This document shows positions 9,184 to 19,009 of a stretch of 64,000 nucleotides of DNA, in pieces; within the stretch, counting starts at the first letter, position 1; each line of letters begins with the position of its first letter. A program made the position numbers and the translations under genes. Source of the DNA: Paraglaciecola algarum (GTDB taxonomy: Bacteria; Pseudomonadota; Gammaproteobacteria; Enterobacterales; Alteromonadaceae); NCBI RefSeq assembly GCF_021532655.1, contig NZ_JAKGAS010000006.1, forward strand, positions 186,001 through 250,000, in the 5' to 3' direction. The notes under the pieces were generated by a model. The model made no database searches. It saw nothing but the letters and a program-made list of their open reading frames with translations, and had not been told where the DNA came from.

Positions 9184-10637
9184 TAGCTATTCTCCCCATC
9201 AACGATCCAAGTATCTTTGCTACCCCCACCTTGCGAAGAATTCACAACAAGTGAGCCTTTGACCATAGCCACTCGAGTTAATCCGCCGGTGGTGACGTAT
9301 GTTTGTTTACCTGAAGACAAAACAAAGGGTCTTAAATCAACATGTCGTCCTTCTGTTTTGTCACCGTCTAAAGTGGGCACAGTTGATAAACTAAGTGTTG
9401 GCTGAGCAATATAATTACGGGGATCAGCTTTAATTTGTGCAATACATTCTTGCTGTTGCTTTTTAGTTGATTTAGGCCCGATTAGTAATCCATAACCACC
9501 GGATTCATTGGCTGGTTTTACCACTAACTTCTCAATATTTTCAATAACATATTTATAATCATCAGGCTCATAACAACGATATGTTTCAACATTAGGTAGT
9601 AACATTTTTTCACTAAGGTAATATTCAATCATCTGTGGCACGTAGGTATACACAACTTTGTCGTCAGCCACTCCTGCACCAGGTGCGTTAACTAGGGCTA
9701 CATTACCGGCACGCCAAGCACGCAACAAGCCTGGTACGCCTAATTGAGAGTCAGGATTAAAGGCTTCTGGATCAATAAAGAGGTCATCTATGCGTCTATA
9801 TATGACATCGACTCTACGTAAGCCGTTAATGGTTTTCATATAGACACAATCGTTTTTATCAACTTGTAAATCTCTGCCTTCAACAAGTTCGCAGCCCATT
9901 TCTTGAGCCAAATAACAATGTTCAAAATAAGCAGAATTAAAAATGCCGGGTGTTAATACAACCACTTCAGGTGTGTCATGTGGACGTGGAGACATGGCAC
10001 AAAGCATATCGAATAATTGTGATGAATAATCGTTCACCGGTAAAATATCAATATGCTCAAACATTTCTGGGAATACTCGTTTCATCACAGAACGGTTTTC
10101 AAGCATGTAAGATACCCCAGAAGGTACCCTAAGGTTATCTTCTAATACGTACATAGTTCCGTCGTGGTCACGAACTAAATCTGAGCCACATATATGCGCC
10201 CAAATATTATGGGGTGGGGTGATACCCATACATTGTTGTCTGAAGTTGACAGATTTAGAGATTAATTCTTTAGGGAATATACCGTCTTTGATGATTTTTT
10301 GATCGTGATATAGATCATTAATGAACATATTCAGGGCTTTTACCCGCTGCTCTAGGCCTATCTCAATTTTTTTCCACTCTCGATTGTCAATAATTCTTGG
10401 GATGATGTCCATTGGCCAATTTCGGTCAATGGAACTACCTTCTCCATAAACCGTAAATGTGATCCCCATTTCTTTGATCGCAAAGTCAGCTGCAGCTCGC
10501 GCTGAATTTAAGTCACTATCAGATAAGTCAGAAAGAAATTTAATGAGCTTATGGCTGTGTGCTCTTGGTTTACCATCTTTATCAATTAATTCATCAAAAA
10601 ATGATTTAAATTGATAGTTCTTCCAATCTATCGCCAT
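9183..10637 (-). CDS. Circularly permuted type 2 ATP-grasp protein (COG2308)
   Basis: A 484-residue protein of the circularly permuted ATP-grasp family predicted to ligate amino or carboxyl groups in an uncharacterised peptide-modification pathway. Visible signatures: a central MKTINGLRRVDVIYRRIDD (about 215-235) with the Arg and Asp residues typical of the family, VPGLLRAWRAGNVALVNAPG, and the nucleotide-loop-like LVVKPANESGGYGLLIGPKS (about 370-390), followed by YIAQPTLSLSTVPT and DLRPFVL. It is coupled to the downstream alpha-E gene by a TAATG overlap. The motifs look intact, unlike those of its fused paralogue two genes upstream. Confidence 0.9.
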   Translation of the reverse strand: MAIDWKNYQFKSFFDELIDKDGKPRAHSHKLIKFLSDLSDSDLNSARAAADFAIKEMGITFTVYGEGSSIDRNWPMDIIPRIIDNREWKKIEIGLEQRVKALNMFINDLYHDQKIIKDGIFPKELISKSVNFRQQCMGITPPHNIWAHICGSDLVRDHDGTMYVLEDNLRVPSGVSYMLENRSVMKRVFPEMFEHIDILPVNDYSSQLFDMLCAMSPRPHDTPEVVVLTPGIFNSAYFEHCYLAQEMGCELVEGRDLQVDKNDCVYMKTINGLRRVDVIYRRIDDLFIDPEAFNPDSQLGVPGLLRAWRAGNVALVNAPGAGVADDKVVYTYVPQMIEYYLSEKMLLPNVETYRCYEPDDYKYVIENIEKLVVKPANESGGYGLLIGPKSTKKQQQECIAQIKADPRNYIAQPTLSLSTVPTLDGDKTEGRHVDLRPFVLSSGKQTYVTTGGLTRVAMVKGSLVVNSSQGGGSKDTWIVDGENS

Positions 10638-10709
10638 TTACTCTCTCCCATATTTAATTATCAACTCTTTTACATTGTAATTTTACTTGTTAGGTGTTTT
10701 CTATTGTTT

Positions 10710-11588
10710 TCAGTTAATTCGATTCATGTCTACTTCAACCTTTAATTGATGTGAACCTCCACCAAACATTACCCCTTTTAATGGGGTTATATCTGCAAAA
10801 TCCCTGCCAGAAGCTAAGGTAACGTGTTGATCGCTCGGCTGGATATTATTCGTTGGGTCAAATTCAAGCCATCCGGTACCAGGAACATAAACTGAAAACC
10901 AAGCATGTGTCGCATCTGCTCCGGCTAATTTTATTTGTCCTTCAGGGGGGATAGTTTCGATATAGCCACTCACGTAGCGGGCAGCTAATCCTACACTTCT
11001 AATACAGGCTAGAGCAAAATGCGAAAAGTCTTGGCAGACTCCACGCTTATGTTTGAATATATCTGCAACAGGTGTACTAATGGTTGTGAAATTTGGATCA
11101 AATTGAAACTCATTGAATATTCTGGACATAAGATCCAAACATGCTTCTACAATGGCTCTGTCAGGTGTAAAAGACTGTAATGCGTAATTTTTAATTTCAT
11201 CATTATATTCAGTATGTAAGCTTGGTATGCTGAATTCAGTAGCTAAAATTTGTTGTTGGTTTTGTGGGCTACGAAGTTGGTCCCTTACCGACTCCCAAGT
11301 GAGTTGTTGTAAAAATAGCGCTTGGGGTTGTCTATATGTAATTTCTACTTCACTAATCGCAGTCACCACCATTTCATCGTGTAGGGTGGGGACTTCGAAA
11401 ATTGTGACCTGGTTAGAAAAATAATCGTTATATTCAGCTGTATAATCGGCTGAGGGGCTAATTTCAATTCGGTAGTTTAGGCAACGTTGATTTTCATTTG
11501 TCTGTGGGATCAATCGCGCGTGATTTTGACTCAAGGTGACTTTGTCTGAATACTGGTAAGTGGTGACGTGTTTTATTTGATATTTCAT
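10710..11588 (-). CDS. Transglutaminase-family protein (COG1305)
   Basis: A 292-residue cytoplasmic protein with the N-terminal beta domain (about 1-85, MKYQIKHVTTYQYSDKVTLS) and a C-terminal transglutaminase-like cysteine-protease core. The catalytic triad is visible: Cys in KRGVCQDFSHFAL (about residue 185), His in ATHAWFSVYVPGTGW and Asp in LEFDPTNN. Family members may cleave or form amide bonds; those in this operon type are uncharacterised. The start overlaps the stop of the upstream ATP-grasp/alpha-E fusion by four bases (ATGA), so the two are likely co-translated. There is no signal peptide. Confidence 0.9.
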   Translation of the reverse strand: MKYQIKHVTTYQYSDKVTLSQNHARLIPQTNENQRCLNYRIEISPSADYTAEYNDYFSNQVTIFEVPTLHDEMVVTAISEVEITYRQPQALFLQQLTWESVRDQLRSPQNQQQILATEFSIPSLHTEYNDEIKNYALQSFTPDRAIVEACLDLMSRIFNEFQFDPNFTTISTPVADIFKHKRGVCQDFSHFALACIRSVGLAARYVSGYIETIPPEGQIKLAGADATHAWFSVYVPGTGWLEFDPTNNIQPSDQHVTLASGRDFADITPLKGVMFGGGSHQLKVEVDMNRIN

Positions 11589-14137
11589 ATATGAGCACTA
11601 TCTAAGTCTTGTATTTCTGTATCGCTATTTGGTTTGATAGACCAATTAAATTGTTTTGCCGTTTTGGTATGTGAGAAATATTGTGTGTGTAGAATTTCTT
11701 TAAAGGATAATAGCTCGGCTTTAACTTGCTTCATCATTGTCGATAATTTAATTCTTTTATTATTATCAAGTACATATGCAATCTCATCACGATCAACCAA
11801 CATACATTCGGCCTTTAGCTTAAGTAATGATTTTTCAACCCTAGTTAATAAGCTTGGCTTGTTAGTGGATTCAGGTAATCGTTTGCTCAAAGATATGAGT
11901 TGTTCAACTTGAAATGCGAGTGAACGTGGGTATTCGGTATCTAGTAGCAACAATTCAAGGCCAGTTTCTATGCTCTGAAAAACTCGATAGCGTCGACGAT
12001 GAGTGATTGAGCTAACTTGGCTAACTAAAACAGATTCGAGGATATTTTGTTGTTCAGCTTCAGGCATTGCATCTATCAACATAGTATCGACCATAGCGAC
12101 AAGCTGTAAGCAGCGTTCCATTTTTCTACCAATTTCCAGCATAAAAAATCCGTTACTGTTTGACATACTATCAAGCACAGAACCGTTAAATGCCATGACC
12201 AATCCTATTACCCTATCTAAGCTAGACTGAAACATATGTGTTGGCGTGATGTGAGAAAACTTATCCAGTCGACGTTGCTCTGTCTCTAAGTTTTCGATGA
12301 TGCGTAAGCTGTCGTATGAAAGTAATTCCCTAACTTGCATAGCAAAGTTACATACTCCAGTTATATTGGAGAATACGCTGCCTAAGTTATCAGGGTTTTT
12401 AATACAATGGATAGCTAAGTGTTTAAATTCAAATGCATTTGTATTCTTATCGTTTATATCCACTTGATTGTATGGAAATGTCAGTGCCTGACTCTCGAGA
12501 CCCTGTTGCATGTATTTTATCGTGGTACGATGTTTTACATCTGGATACATAGAGACTTCGGTAAACAAATCAATAAATATACGCACGAGTCGAGAGGTAT
12601 TTTCACTGCGTTCCAATAGGCTGCCTAACCAAAATAAATTCTCGGCTGTGCGGCTAGGAATTAACCCTTCAACTAACGCCATGTCGGTAATTTTTCTAGC
12701 GGGCTTGGGTAATTTAGGCTGTTCAATAGGGTTACTTTCGCCTGTTTGCACCCAAGTGTCTTTAATACAAATACTTTGCTTAGTTTTTGTATCTGTCAAA
12801 GTTGAGCACAGTGCAGAAGGAAGCACATGCACTTCATTGTTAGACACTAATGCGTAACAACGCATTATTACCGGCTTAGAGACCAGCTTTTTATTTTGCC
12901 AAAAAGGGGCATGTGTTAATTCGATATTTTTACAGAAATAATAATCTTGGCTGTTAGTAGCCAGTAACTGCTCAATTTCAACTTGATAACCATCTCCCGC
13001 TAGTTTGAAATTCGGATCAAGGTAACTGTATAAGGTATGGTCGTGCCAAACTTCTCGATTGACTTCGCCTGGTTTAAATGTGCTTGGGGTGCCTAATAGT
13101 AAAGGTTCAACCAATAATGATTGGGCAATTTCATTGAGCTGATTCTTGATGGCTGGTATTTGTAATATACAATTACCAAAAGGGTTTAGCAGTATTACGC
13201 TGTGTGAGCGAATCGCCTGTAATAAACCTGATACACCATCAAGTGAATATTCTGTTTGCTCTAGTGAATCTAAATAACGATCTTCTATCCAACGCAAAAT
13301 GACGTCTATTTTACGTAGCCCATCTAAAGCTTTTAACCATACTTTACCTTTACGCACTGTAATGTCAGCACTTCTCACTAGGGTATAACCTAAGTAGGTT
13401 GCTAAATATGCATGTTCGGAATAGTAAGGATCGTCTGGCCCCTTTGTCAGAATGACAATACGTGGATCTCTTAAATGTTCGGTTTTTAGGTTAATTGATT
13501 CTTGTAATTGCCGGAAAAAACCAGCTATTCGCTGAGCTCCACATTCGGCAAACTCTTCACTCATAACCCGCCTTGCAACAATGCGGTTTTCTAACAATAA
13601 TCCTAGACCAACTGGAAACTGATAATGGGAATCGAGTACAACATATTGCCCCAAATTATCTCGCCCAATATCGTAGGCCAACATAAACAGGCCTCGCTCA
13701 CTATTAGGTAAACAAGTTGCTTCACGTAAATAATGAGGGTGCTGCATTAACGGTAATGGGGAGACAACACCTTGAGTAATAAGCAATTTATGACTATTAA
13801 AATCATCTAAAATAGCTTGGTCAAGCTTTATTCGTTGACGAACTCCAAGCTCAATTTTCAGCCATTCATTTTGAGATATTAATAATGGAAGTGGATCAAG
13901 TTGCAAACGTTTAGGAATATTCGTATCAATAAACCCACTGTTACGCAATAAACGTTTAATTTCAGCAGCACGGTGACCAATATCCTCCCTATTTAAAAGA
14001 GCAAGATGGTCACTCAGTTGCTGTAGTTGATCTTCTAACAATGGATTGACTCCATTTATCGGATTGATGCCTTTTTTAAATTCAGCTAACCAATCTGGCA
14101 AAATATTATCAATATTGTTATCTGACGATAAATTCAT
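11585..14137 (-). CDS. Circularly permuted ATP-grasp / alpha-E fusion protein
   Basis: An 850-residue fusion: an ATP-grasp-like part (about 1-480) followed by an alpha-E part (about 490-830, beginning LVEGLIPSRTAENLFWLGSLLERSENTSRL). The N-terminal half keeps many family landmarks (DLRDPRIVILTKGPDDPYYSEH-type strand, LKALDGLRKIDVILRWIED, VSGLLQAIRSHSVILLNPFG). However, where the separate paralogue at 9183-10637 has the VVKPANESGGYG loop, this protein reads through LYSYLDPNFKLAGDGYQVEI with no K-P or Gly-rich loop. It may be a non-catalytic partner, or may use a divergent loop. It sits 21 bp after the DUF2126 gene and overlaps the next gene by 4 bp. Confidence 0.88.
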   Translation of the reverse strand: MNLSSDNNIDNILPDWLAEFKKGINPINGVNPLLEDQLQQLSDHLALLNREDIGHRAAEIKRLLRNSGFIDTNIPKRLQLDPLPLLISQNEWLKIELGVRQRIKLDQAILDDFNSHKLLITQGVVSPLPLMQHPHYLREATCLPNSERGLFMLAYDIGRDNLGQYVVLDSHYQFPVGLGLLLENRIVARRVMSEEFAECGAQRIAGFFRQLQESINLKTEHLRDPRIVILTKGPDDPYYSEHAYLATYLGYTLVRSADITVRKGKVWLKALDGLRKIDVILRWIEDRYLDSLEQTEYSLDGVSGLLQAIRSHSVILLNPFGNCILQIPAIKNQLNEIAQSLLVEPLLLGTPSTFKPGEVNREVWHDHTLYSYLDPNFKLAGDGYQVEIEQLLATNSQDYYFCKNIELTHAPFWQNKKLVSKPVIMRCYALVSNNEVHVLPSALCSTLTDTKTKQSICIKDTWVQTGESNPIEQPKLPKPARKITDMALVEGLIPSRTAENLFWLGSLLERSENTSRLVRIFIDLFTEVSMYPDVKHRTTIKYMQQGLESQALTFPYNQVDINDKNTNAFEFKHLAIHCIKNPDNLGSVFSNITGVCNFAMQVRELLSYDSLRIIENLETEQRRLDKFSHITPTHMFQSSLDRVIGLVMAFNGSVLDSMSNSNGFFMLEIGRKMERCLQLVAMVDTMLIDAMPEAEQQNILESVLVSQVSSITHRRRYRVFQSIETGLELLLLDTEYPRSLAFQVEQLISLSKRLPESTNKPSLLTRVEKSLLKLKAECMLVDRDEIAYVLDNNKRIKLSTMMKQVKAELLSFKEILHTQYFSHTKTAKQFNWSIKPNSDTEIQDLDSAHI

Positions 14138-14158
14138 ATTTTCATTTCATCTAAATAA

Positions 14159-17100
14159 TTAAACTAATGGTTTGCGACGCAAATCCAGTGTATTTGGGTA
14201 ATCTTTATTAAGGGGTTCTTCATCTGGGATAACAAAATCGTTATCTCCATCATGCTCAACAAACCTATGTTGTACTTGTTCATGAGACGCAACAGGGGCG
14301 TCTTCTTCTTTAATCGCCGGTGTGTGACCATGATCCCAAAAACGCGCTATTCGCCTACCTTCTGCTTCAAAAGCATTGACAGGGAATGTCTCTGGGTTAC
14401 GACCACCAGGGTGACTTACATGATATGTGAACCCGCCAACTGAACGCCCAGACCATGTATCAAACACGTCAATGACTAATGGGGCATGTACACCAATAGT
14501 AGGATGAAGTGCCGAAGGTGGTTGCCATGCGCGGAATCGAATACCCGCAACAAACTCACCTTTTGTTCTAGTTTGTTTTAACGGAATGCGGCGACCATTA
14601 CAAGCGATTAAATACCGATTGTTAGGCATATTGGTTACTTTAACCTGAACACGCTCTAATGACGAGTCTACGTATCGAGCTGTGCCCGATGAAGTCGACT
14701 CTTCACCCATAACATGCCAAGGCTCAATTGCGGCACGTAATTCCAATTGAATTTGTTCAATTTCTCGCACGCCACATTGAGGAAAACGGAACTCAAAGAA
14801 GGGTTCAAACCAATCAGCCTTGATATTATATCCGGCCCGTTGCAAGTCTCGACATATTTCGCCGATATCTTCTTTGACGAAGTGCGGCAGCAAAAACTTG
14901 TCATGCAATTCAGTATTCCATCTGACTAAAGGCTTATGATAAGGCTGTTTCCAAAACCATGCTAATAAGGTACGTAACAGCAACATTTGCATTAAGCTCA
15001 TACGAGAGTGAGGAGGCATTTCAAAGCCTCTAAATTCTACTAAACCTAATCGTCCTGTTGCTGAATCAGGTGAATAAAGTTTATCAATACAGAATTCAGC
15101 GCGATGGGTATTACCAGTTAAATCAACTAATAGGTTACGAAGCAAACGGTCTACTAACCAAGGCTGAGGCACTTCTCCGGTAGGCATTTGTGAAAAAGCA
15201 ATTTCAAGTTCATACAATAGTTCATCACGGGCTTCATCTACCCTTGGTGCTTGACTTGTAGGACCTATGAACATACTAGAAAATAAATAAGAAAGTCCTG
15301 GGTGATGTTGCCAAAAAGTAATAAAACTACGTAATACATCTGGTCTGCGGATAAATGGACTCTGCGAAGGTGTTTTGCCACCCATAGTGACATGGTTGCC
15401 TCCTCCGGTACCTGTATGGCGTCCATCTAACATGAACTTTTCGGCAATCAGTCTATTTTCTTTGGCTAGCGCATAAAGTGCTGTGGTATTTTTTACCAAC
15501 TGTGCCCAGTTATCGACTGGGTGTACATTGACTTCAATGACACCTGGATCTGGTGTCACAGCGAATTTTTCGACTCGGCTATCGTACGGCGGCGTATAAC
15601 CTTCTAAAACAACAGGAATAGACGATGCTTTTGCTGCATATTCTATCGCTCTTAATAGCGTTAAATAATGTTCAAAATCAGTGACAGGTGGCATAAATAC
15701 GTAAAGTTTACCTCCTCGACACTCAAAACTAATGGCGGTTTTAACCGGATCTTGATTAACGGTCACATTAGCATTTTTGATCCGCCCAAAGGTTTTAGGT
15801 ATCGCATTAGGATCACGATCGATTAAATTGGGTGGTAGTCCAATACTTGATAAAGGAAGTCGGTAACCCATAGGTGAATCACCAGGTAGTAAGAAACAAT
15901 TACCACGTTTAAAATGCCATTCACTGGTATTCCAACAGTTGTTATCTCCCCATTGAATGGGAATGATATAGCCGACTGGTTTTTCGATACCATGTTCCAT
16001 TTTCGCCAAAAAGGTTTTACGAGACATGGCATCTAGCAATTCAGGCGCATCTGGAGAGGTTTCTAAAGGTAAATTACCTTCTTGCCATAGGTGATAAAGT
16101 ACATCTTCAAAGCCAGTTACAACACAATCTTCTGGGATCTTTAATTTTTGCGCAAAGGCATCGGTGAAACGTTTGGCATCTTCTGTGGTGAAATCAGTTT
16201 TGTCATTGATATTAGCCAATAAAGATTGATCTTTCCAAAGTGCTACACCGTCTTTGCGCCAGTATACGGCGTATTGCCAACGGGGCAGGGGCTCACCCGG
16301 ATACCACTTACCTTGCCCGTAATGACGAAAGCCATTTTCGGTGAACTTGTCTTCCATTGACATAAAAAGATTATGCGCGAGTCGACGTTTATCTTCTCCG
16401 TCAGCTGCAATACTCCATTGTTCAGATTCCATATCGTCGATGGAAATAAAAGTAGGTTCACCACCCATGGTAAGGTGGATTTTTTGCGCTTTAAGATCTT
16501 TATCAACCTGCTGTCCAAGGTTGTTAATTGCAGCCCACTCTATATCTGAATAAGGTTTGGTCACCCTTGGTGTTTCGATTAACCTACGGACTTTGTTAGA
16601 AAAACTGAATTCTGTCTCACATTTATCAACACCTCCAGAAACTGGCGCAGCCGAACTAGGTTCTGGTGTACAGGCTAAGGGAATATGACCTTCACCAGCA
16701 AACAAGCCTGACGTGGCATCTAAGCCTATCCAACCTGCGCCAGGGATATAAACCTCACACCAAGCGTGTAAGTCAGTGAAATCTTGTTCTGGGCCACTGG
16801 GGCCATCTAGGGATTTTTCATCAGATGTGAGTTGGACTAAGTATCCTGAAACAAATCTTGCGGCTAAACCTAAATGTCTAAAAAGTTGAACTAATAACCA
16901 AGCTGAATCTCTACATGAACCAGATTTTTTCTTTAAGGTCTCAGTGGCACTTTGTACGCCTTGTTCGAGCCGTATGCCATATTTAACCATTTGATAAATT
17001 TGTTGGTTAACCGCAACCAGAAAATCAACTATCACCATGCCTTGGTTTTTCTTTTGTTCGGCAATCAGTTTTTTCATCTCTGAGGAAGGGGTTTTAGTTT

Positions 17101-17461
17101 CTGTTTCTAGATAGGGTAATAAATCTTGTTTTAGGCGCTTTTCGTAAGCAAAAGGATAATTATCAGCATATTCTTCTACAAAAAAATCAAATGGATTTAT
17201 CACCGCGAGTTCGGCTACAACGTCAACAGTAAACCAAAATTTGCTGGTTTTTTCTGGAAAAACTACCCGGCCTAAATAATTACCGAAGGGGTCTTGTTGC
17301 CAATTTATATAGTGGTTCTCTGGAAATATTTTTAGCGAGTAACTTTTAATTGGTGTACGACAATGTGGAGCCGGGCGCAATCTAAATACATGGGGCCCCA
17401 TATTAATAGCTTTATCATAATGATATTCAGTATGGTGGGTAATACCGACTGTTATTGTCAT
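14159..17461 (-). CDS. Transglutaminase - DUF2126 fusion protein (COG4196)
   Basis: An 1100-residue protein and the first gene of the operon. Residues about 1-90 are the transglutaminase N-terminal beta domain. Residues about 130-280 are a transglutaminase core with the triad Cys (KKSGSCRDSAWLLVQL), His (TDLHAWCEVYIPGAGW) and Asp (IGLDATSG). The large C-terminal DUF2126 part (about 310-1080) begins with the family signature MGGEPTFISIDD and contains DGRHTGTGGGNHVTMGG and EFRGFEMPPH. DUF2126 has a predicted role in peptide or amide chemistry with the ATP-grasp partners, but no established reaction. No signal peptide is visible, so the system is probably cytoplasmic. Confidence 0.92.
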   Translation of the reverse strand: MTITVGITHHTEYHYDKAINMGPHVFRLRPAPHCRTPIKSYSLKIFPENHYINWQQDPFGNYLGRVVFPEKTSKFWFTVDVVAELAVINPFDFFVEEYADNYPFAYEKRLKQDLLPYLETETKTPSSEMKKLIAEQKKNQGMVIVDFLVAVNQQIYQMVKYGIRLEQGVQSATETLKKKSGSCRDSAWLLVQLFRHLGLAARFVSGYLVQLTSDEKSLDGPSGPEQDFTDLHAWCEVYIPGAGWIGLDATSGLFAGEGHIPLACTPEPSSAAPVSGGVDKCETEFSFSNKVRRLIETPRVTKPYSDIEWAAINNLGQQVDKDLKAQKIHLTMGGEPTFISIDDMESEQWSIAADGEDKRRLAHNLFMSMEDKFTENGFRHYGQGKWYPGEPLPRWQYAVYWRKDGVALWKDQSLLANINDKTDFTTEDAKRFTDAFAQKLKIPEDCVVTGFEDVLYHLWQEGNLPLETSPDAPELLDAMSRKTFLAKMEHGIEKPVGYIIPIQWGDNNCWNTSEWHFKRGNCFLLPGDSPMGYRLPLSSIGLPPNLIDRDPNAIPKTFGRIKNANVTVNQDPVKTAISFECRGGKLYVFMPPVTDFEHYLTLLRAIEYAAKASSIPVVLEGYTPPYDSRVEKFAVTPDPGVIEVNVHPVDNWAQLVKNTTALYALAKENRLIAEKFMLDGRHTGTGGGNHVTMGGKTPSQSPFIRRPDVLRSFITFWQHHPGLSYLFSSMFIGPTSQAPRVDEARDELLYELEIAFSQMPTGEVPQPWLVDRLLRNLLVDLTGNTHRAEFCIDKLYSPDSATGRLGLVEFRGFEMPPHSRMSLMQMLLLRTLLAWFWKQPYHKPLVRWNTELHDKFLLPHFVKEDIGEICRDLQRAGYNIKADWFEPFFEFRFPQCGVREIEQIQLELRAAIEPWHVMGEESTSSGTARYVDSSLERVQVKVTNMPNNRYLIACNGRRIPLKQTRTKGEFVAGIRFRAWQPPSALHPTIGVHAPLVIDVFDTWSGRSVGGFTYHVSHPGGRNPETFPVNAFEAEGRRIARFWDHGHTPAIKEEDAPVASHEQVQHRFVEHDGDNDFVIPDEEPLNKDYPNTLDLRRKPLV

Positions 17462-17841
17462 TTATCTATTCTCACTTATTGATAATAAAAAGAGTTCAAA
17501 TCTAGGTACTTCAGAAAACAAAAGAATCAAATAGTGTGAAATTTGCTCCTTGCCACACATCAACAATACCCCGCACTCATTCCCTTTACAATAGCCGTGT
17601 GCAGAGGCATAGCTGTTTATTATTCTTTGTATCAGTTTGGCACAGCGTTGCACTACAATAGGGCGAGAAATAGGTTGATATGGGGTTCTATAAAGAGATT
17701 AAAGTAAAAACTTAGTGAGGGTAAAGCTGTTCGGTGAGGCCTATTCACCGAACGGCGAGATTAAACTTATTATTTTAATCTCGCACTAAATTATTTTTGG
17801 TGTTTTAATTACCATGAACGACACTTTATGGCTGTTTAGCT
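17462..17841. other. Gene-free spacer between the DUF2126 operon and SHOCT gene
   Basis: 380 bp with no convincing ORF. It should hold the promoter of the DUF2126 operon near its left end. The right part carries two adjacent hairpins described separately. No other repeat or RNA gene was seen. Confidence 0.6.
17729..17784 (-). terminator. Tandem hairpins downstream of the SHOCT gene
   Basis: Two hairpins side by side: GTTCGGTGA pairing with TCACCGAAC (17729-17753) and GCGAGATTAAA pairing with TTTAATCTCGC (17755-17784). They lie 58 bp beyond the SHOCT gene stop on its transcript strand and could terminate or protect that mRNA, although neither is followed by a long U-run. Confidence 0.5.
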
Positions 17842-18624
17842 TTATATTCTATTAAGTAATTCTGTTTTTTTCGCATCGTATTCACCTTCGGTTATCGCAC
17901 CTGCATCCCTTAATTTTGCTAATTTTTCAATAAGTTGAATAATTTCATCAACTGAAGATGTACTTGCACTAGGTATATTTATTTTCTTGGGAGCAGGTAT
18001 CTCGGAGTCGTTATTAGTATTCTTGGGAGCTGAGTGTTGTGTCGGTTCAGCAAAGTTAGCTTGGGGAGCTGGTACTAACTCTTCACCAGATATTATGGGT
18101 AGGCTATTAACAGCAATTGTGCCATATTGGCTACTAAAAGTTAGCGATGAATCGCCACCTTGTTGTTGACTCACACCACCTATATTGTTGTCTAAGGTGT
18201 CATAAACAGTGACTTGTCCATTAATCTCAACCGCTAAGCGATTTGGAAAAACCGCATAACGAATATTGTTTTGGCCACCACTACTAAATGGATTGCCTAG
18301 CTCTCCTGGCCACCATTGGCTGCTATCTGGTGTTCCTTTAGGAATGGGGACAAATATTTGCAAATTAGCTAAGCCATTGGCTAGCTCATTACAAAGGTTA
18401 TCGACTGTCATTTTTAAACTGTAGTTGAAAAGATCACTAACCATAGTCATGCCACCGCGCATCCATTGACCAGATCCTCCTAATTCAGGGCAGTTAAATT
18501 GTGCCATACTGCCTGAGCCATTATTAACAGCAATAAGCATATGCATTACTGCATCAAAACTGAGGTTGTATTTGCTACTTAAATTATTGACTAGTTGTTG
18601 TCCATCTGGAGTCAGATTTTGCAT
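17842..18624 (-). CDS. SHOCT-domain protein of unknown function
   Basis: A 260-residue protein without signal peptide. The C-terminal 35 residues (DEIIQLIEKLAKLRDAGAIT, then EGEYDAKKTELLNRI) match the SHOCT (short C-terminal) domain, an oligomerisation module. The N-terminal part has Gly/Ser/Asn-rich loops around GGSGQWMRGGMTMVSDL and a central beta-rich region (about 95-165) that I do not recognise, followed by a Pro/Ala-rich linker (about 178-215). It is separated from the transglutaminase operon by 380 bp and hairpins, so it is probably an independent unit. Confidence 0.75.
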   Translation of the reverse strand: MQNLTPDGQQLVNNLSSKYNLSFDAVMHMLIAVNNGSGSMAQFNCPELGGSGQWMRGGMTMVSDLFNYSLKMTVDNLCNELANGLANLQIFVPIPKGTPDSSQWWPGELGNPFSSGGQNNIRYAVFPNRLAVEINGQVTVYDTLDNNIGGVSQQQGGDSSLTFSSQYGTIAVNSLPIISGEELVPAPQANFAEPTQHSAPKNTNNDSEIPAPKKINIPSASTSSVDEIIQLIEKLAKLRDAGAITEGEYDAKKTELLNRI

Positions 18625-19009
18625 GTTTTGTGCACTCTATAGGTAAAGGCTGAAGGGGTACATAATGATTAAATTTGTCATTACATGCATATAATGGAAA
18701 GTGACAATTTGGTGTGTTTTGCAGCTTCCTTGTGTGAGCTGAAAGTTTACCATATTGTATAAAAATAAAACGTATTTAATAGCATTTTCGGTAGGCAAAT
18801 TAGACATTAGCTTACGGTTATATAGTTTTTCACAATTTTATAGTTGTCTCTGGATGTAAATACGCGAATTCAAGCAGTTTTGCTTTTGAAAAATTGGAAT
18901 AAGATCGATAGTTATATCTCTTTCATTAAAGGTTAATGTAAAAAGCCCTGAACATAATGTTCAGGGCTTTTGGTTTTGGATGTTATAGCTAGGCTTAACT
19001 CAGATAATT
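18625..19009. other. Gene-free spacer between fadE and SHOCT gene
   Basis: 385 bp, AT-rich, without a convincing ORF. It holds the fadE terminator hairpin (18941-18971) and presumably the promoter of the SHOCT gene. Nothing else stands out. Confidence 0.6.
18941..18971 (-). terminator. Rho-independent terminator after fadE
   Basis: Perfect stem AAAAGCCCTGAAC with GTTCAGGGCTTTT around a 5-base loop, A/T flanked on both sides so it can work in either direction. It lies 39 bp downstream of the fadE stop codon. Confidence 0.9.

Noticed and set aside
12510-12857. A 115-codon ORF opposite the ATP-grasp/alpha-E fusion
   Set aside because: It is antisense to a well-supported gene and shows no recognisable protein features.
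17462-17653. A 63-codon ORF upstream of the DUF2126 gene
   Set aside because: No signal of coding or a recognisable product; it sits in the expected promoter region of the operon.
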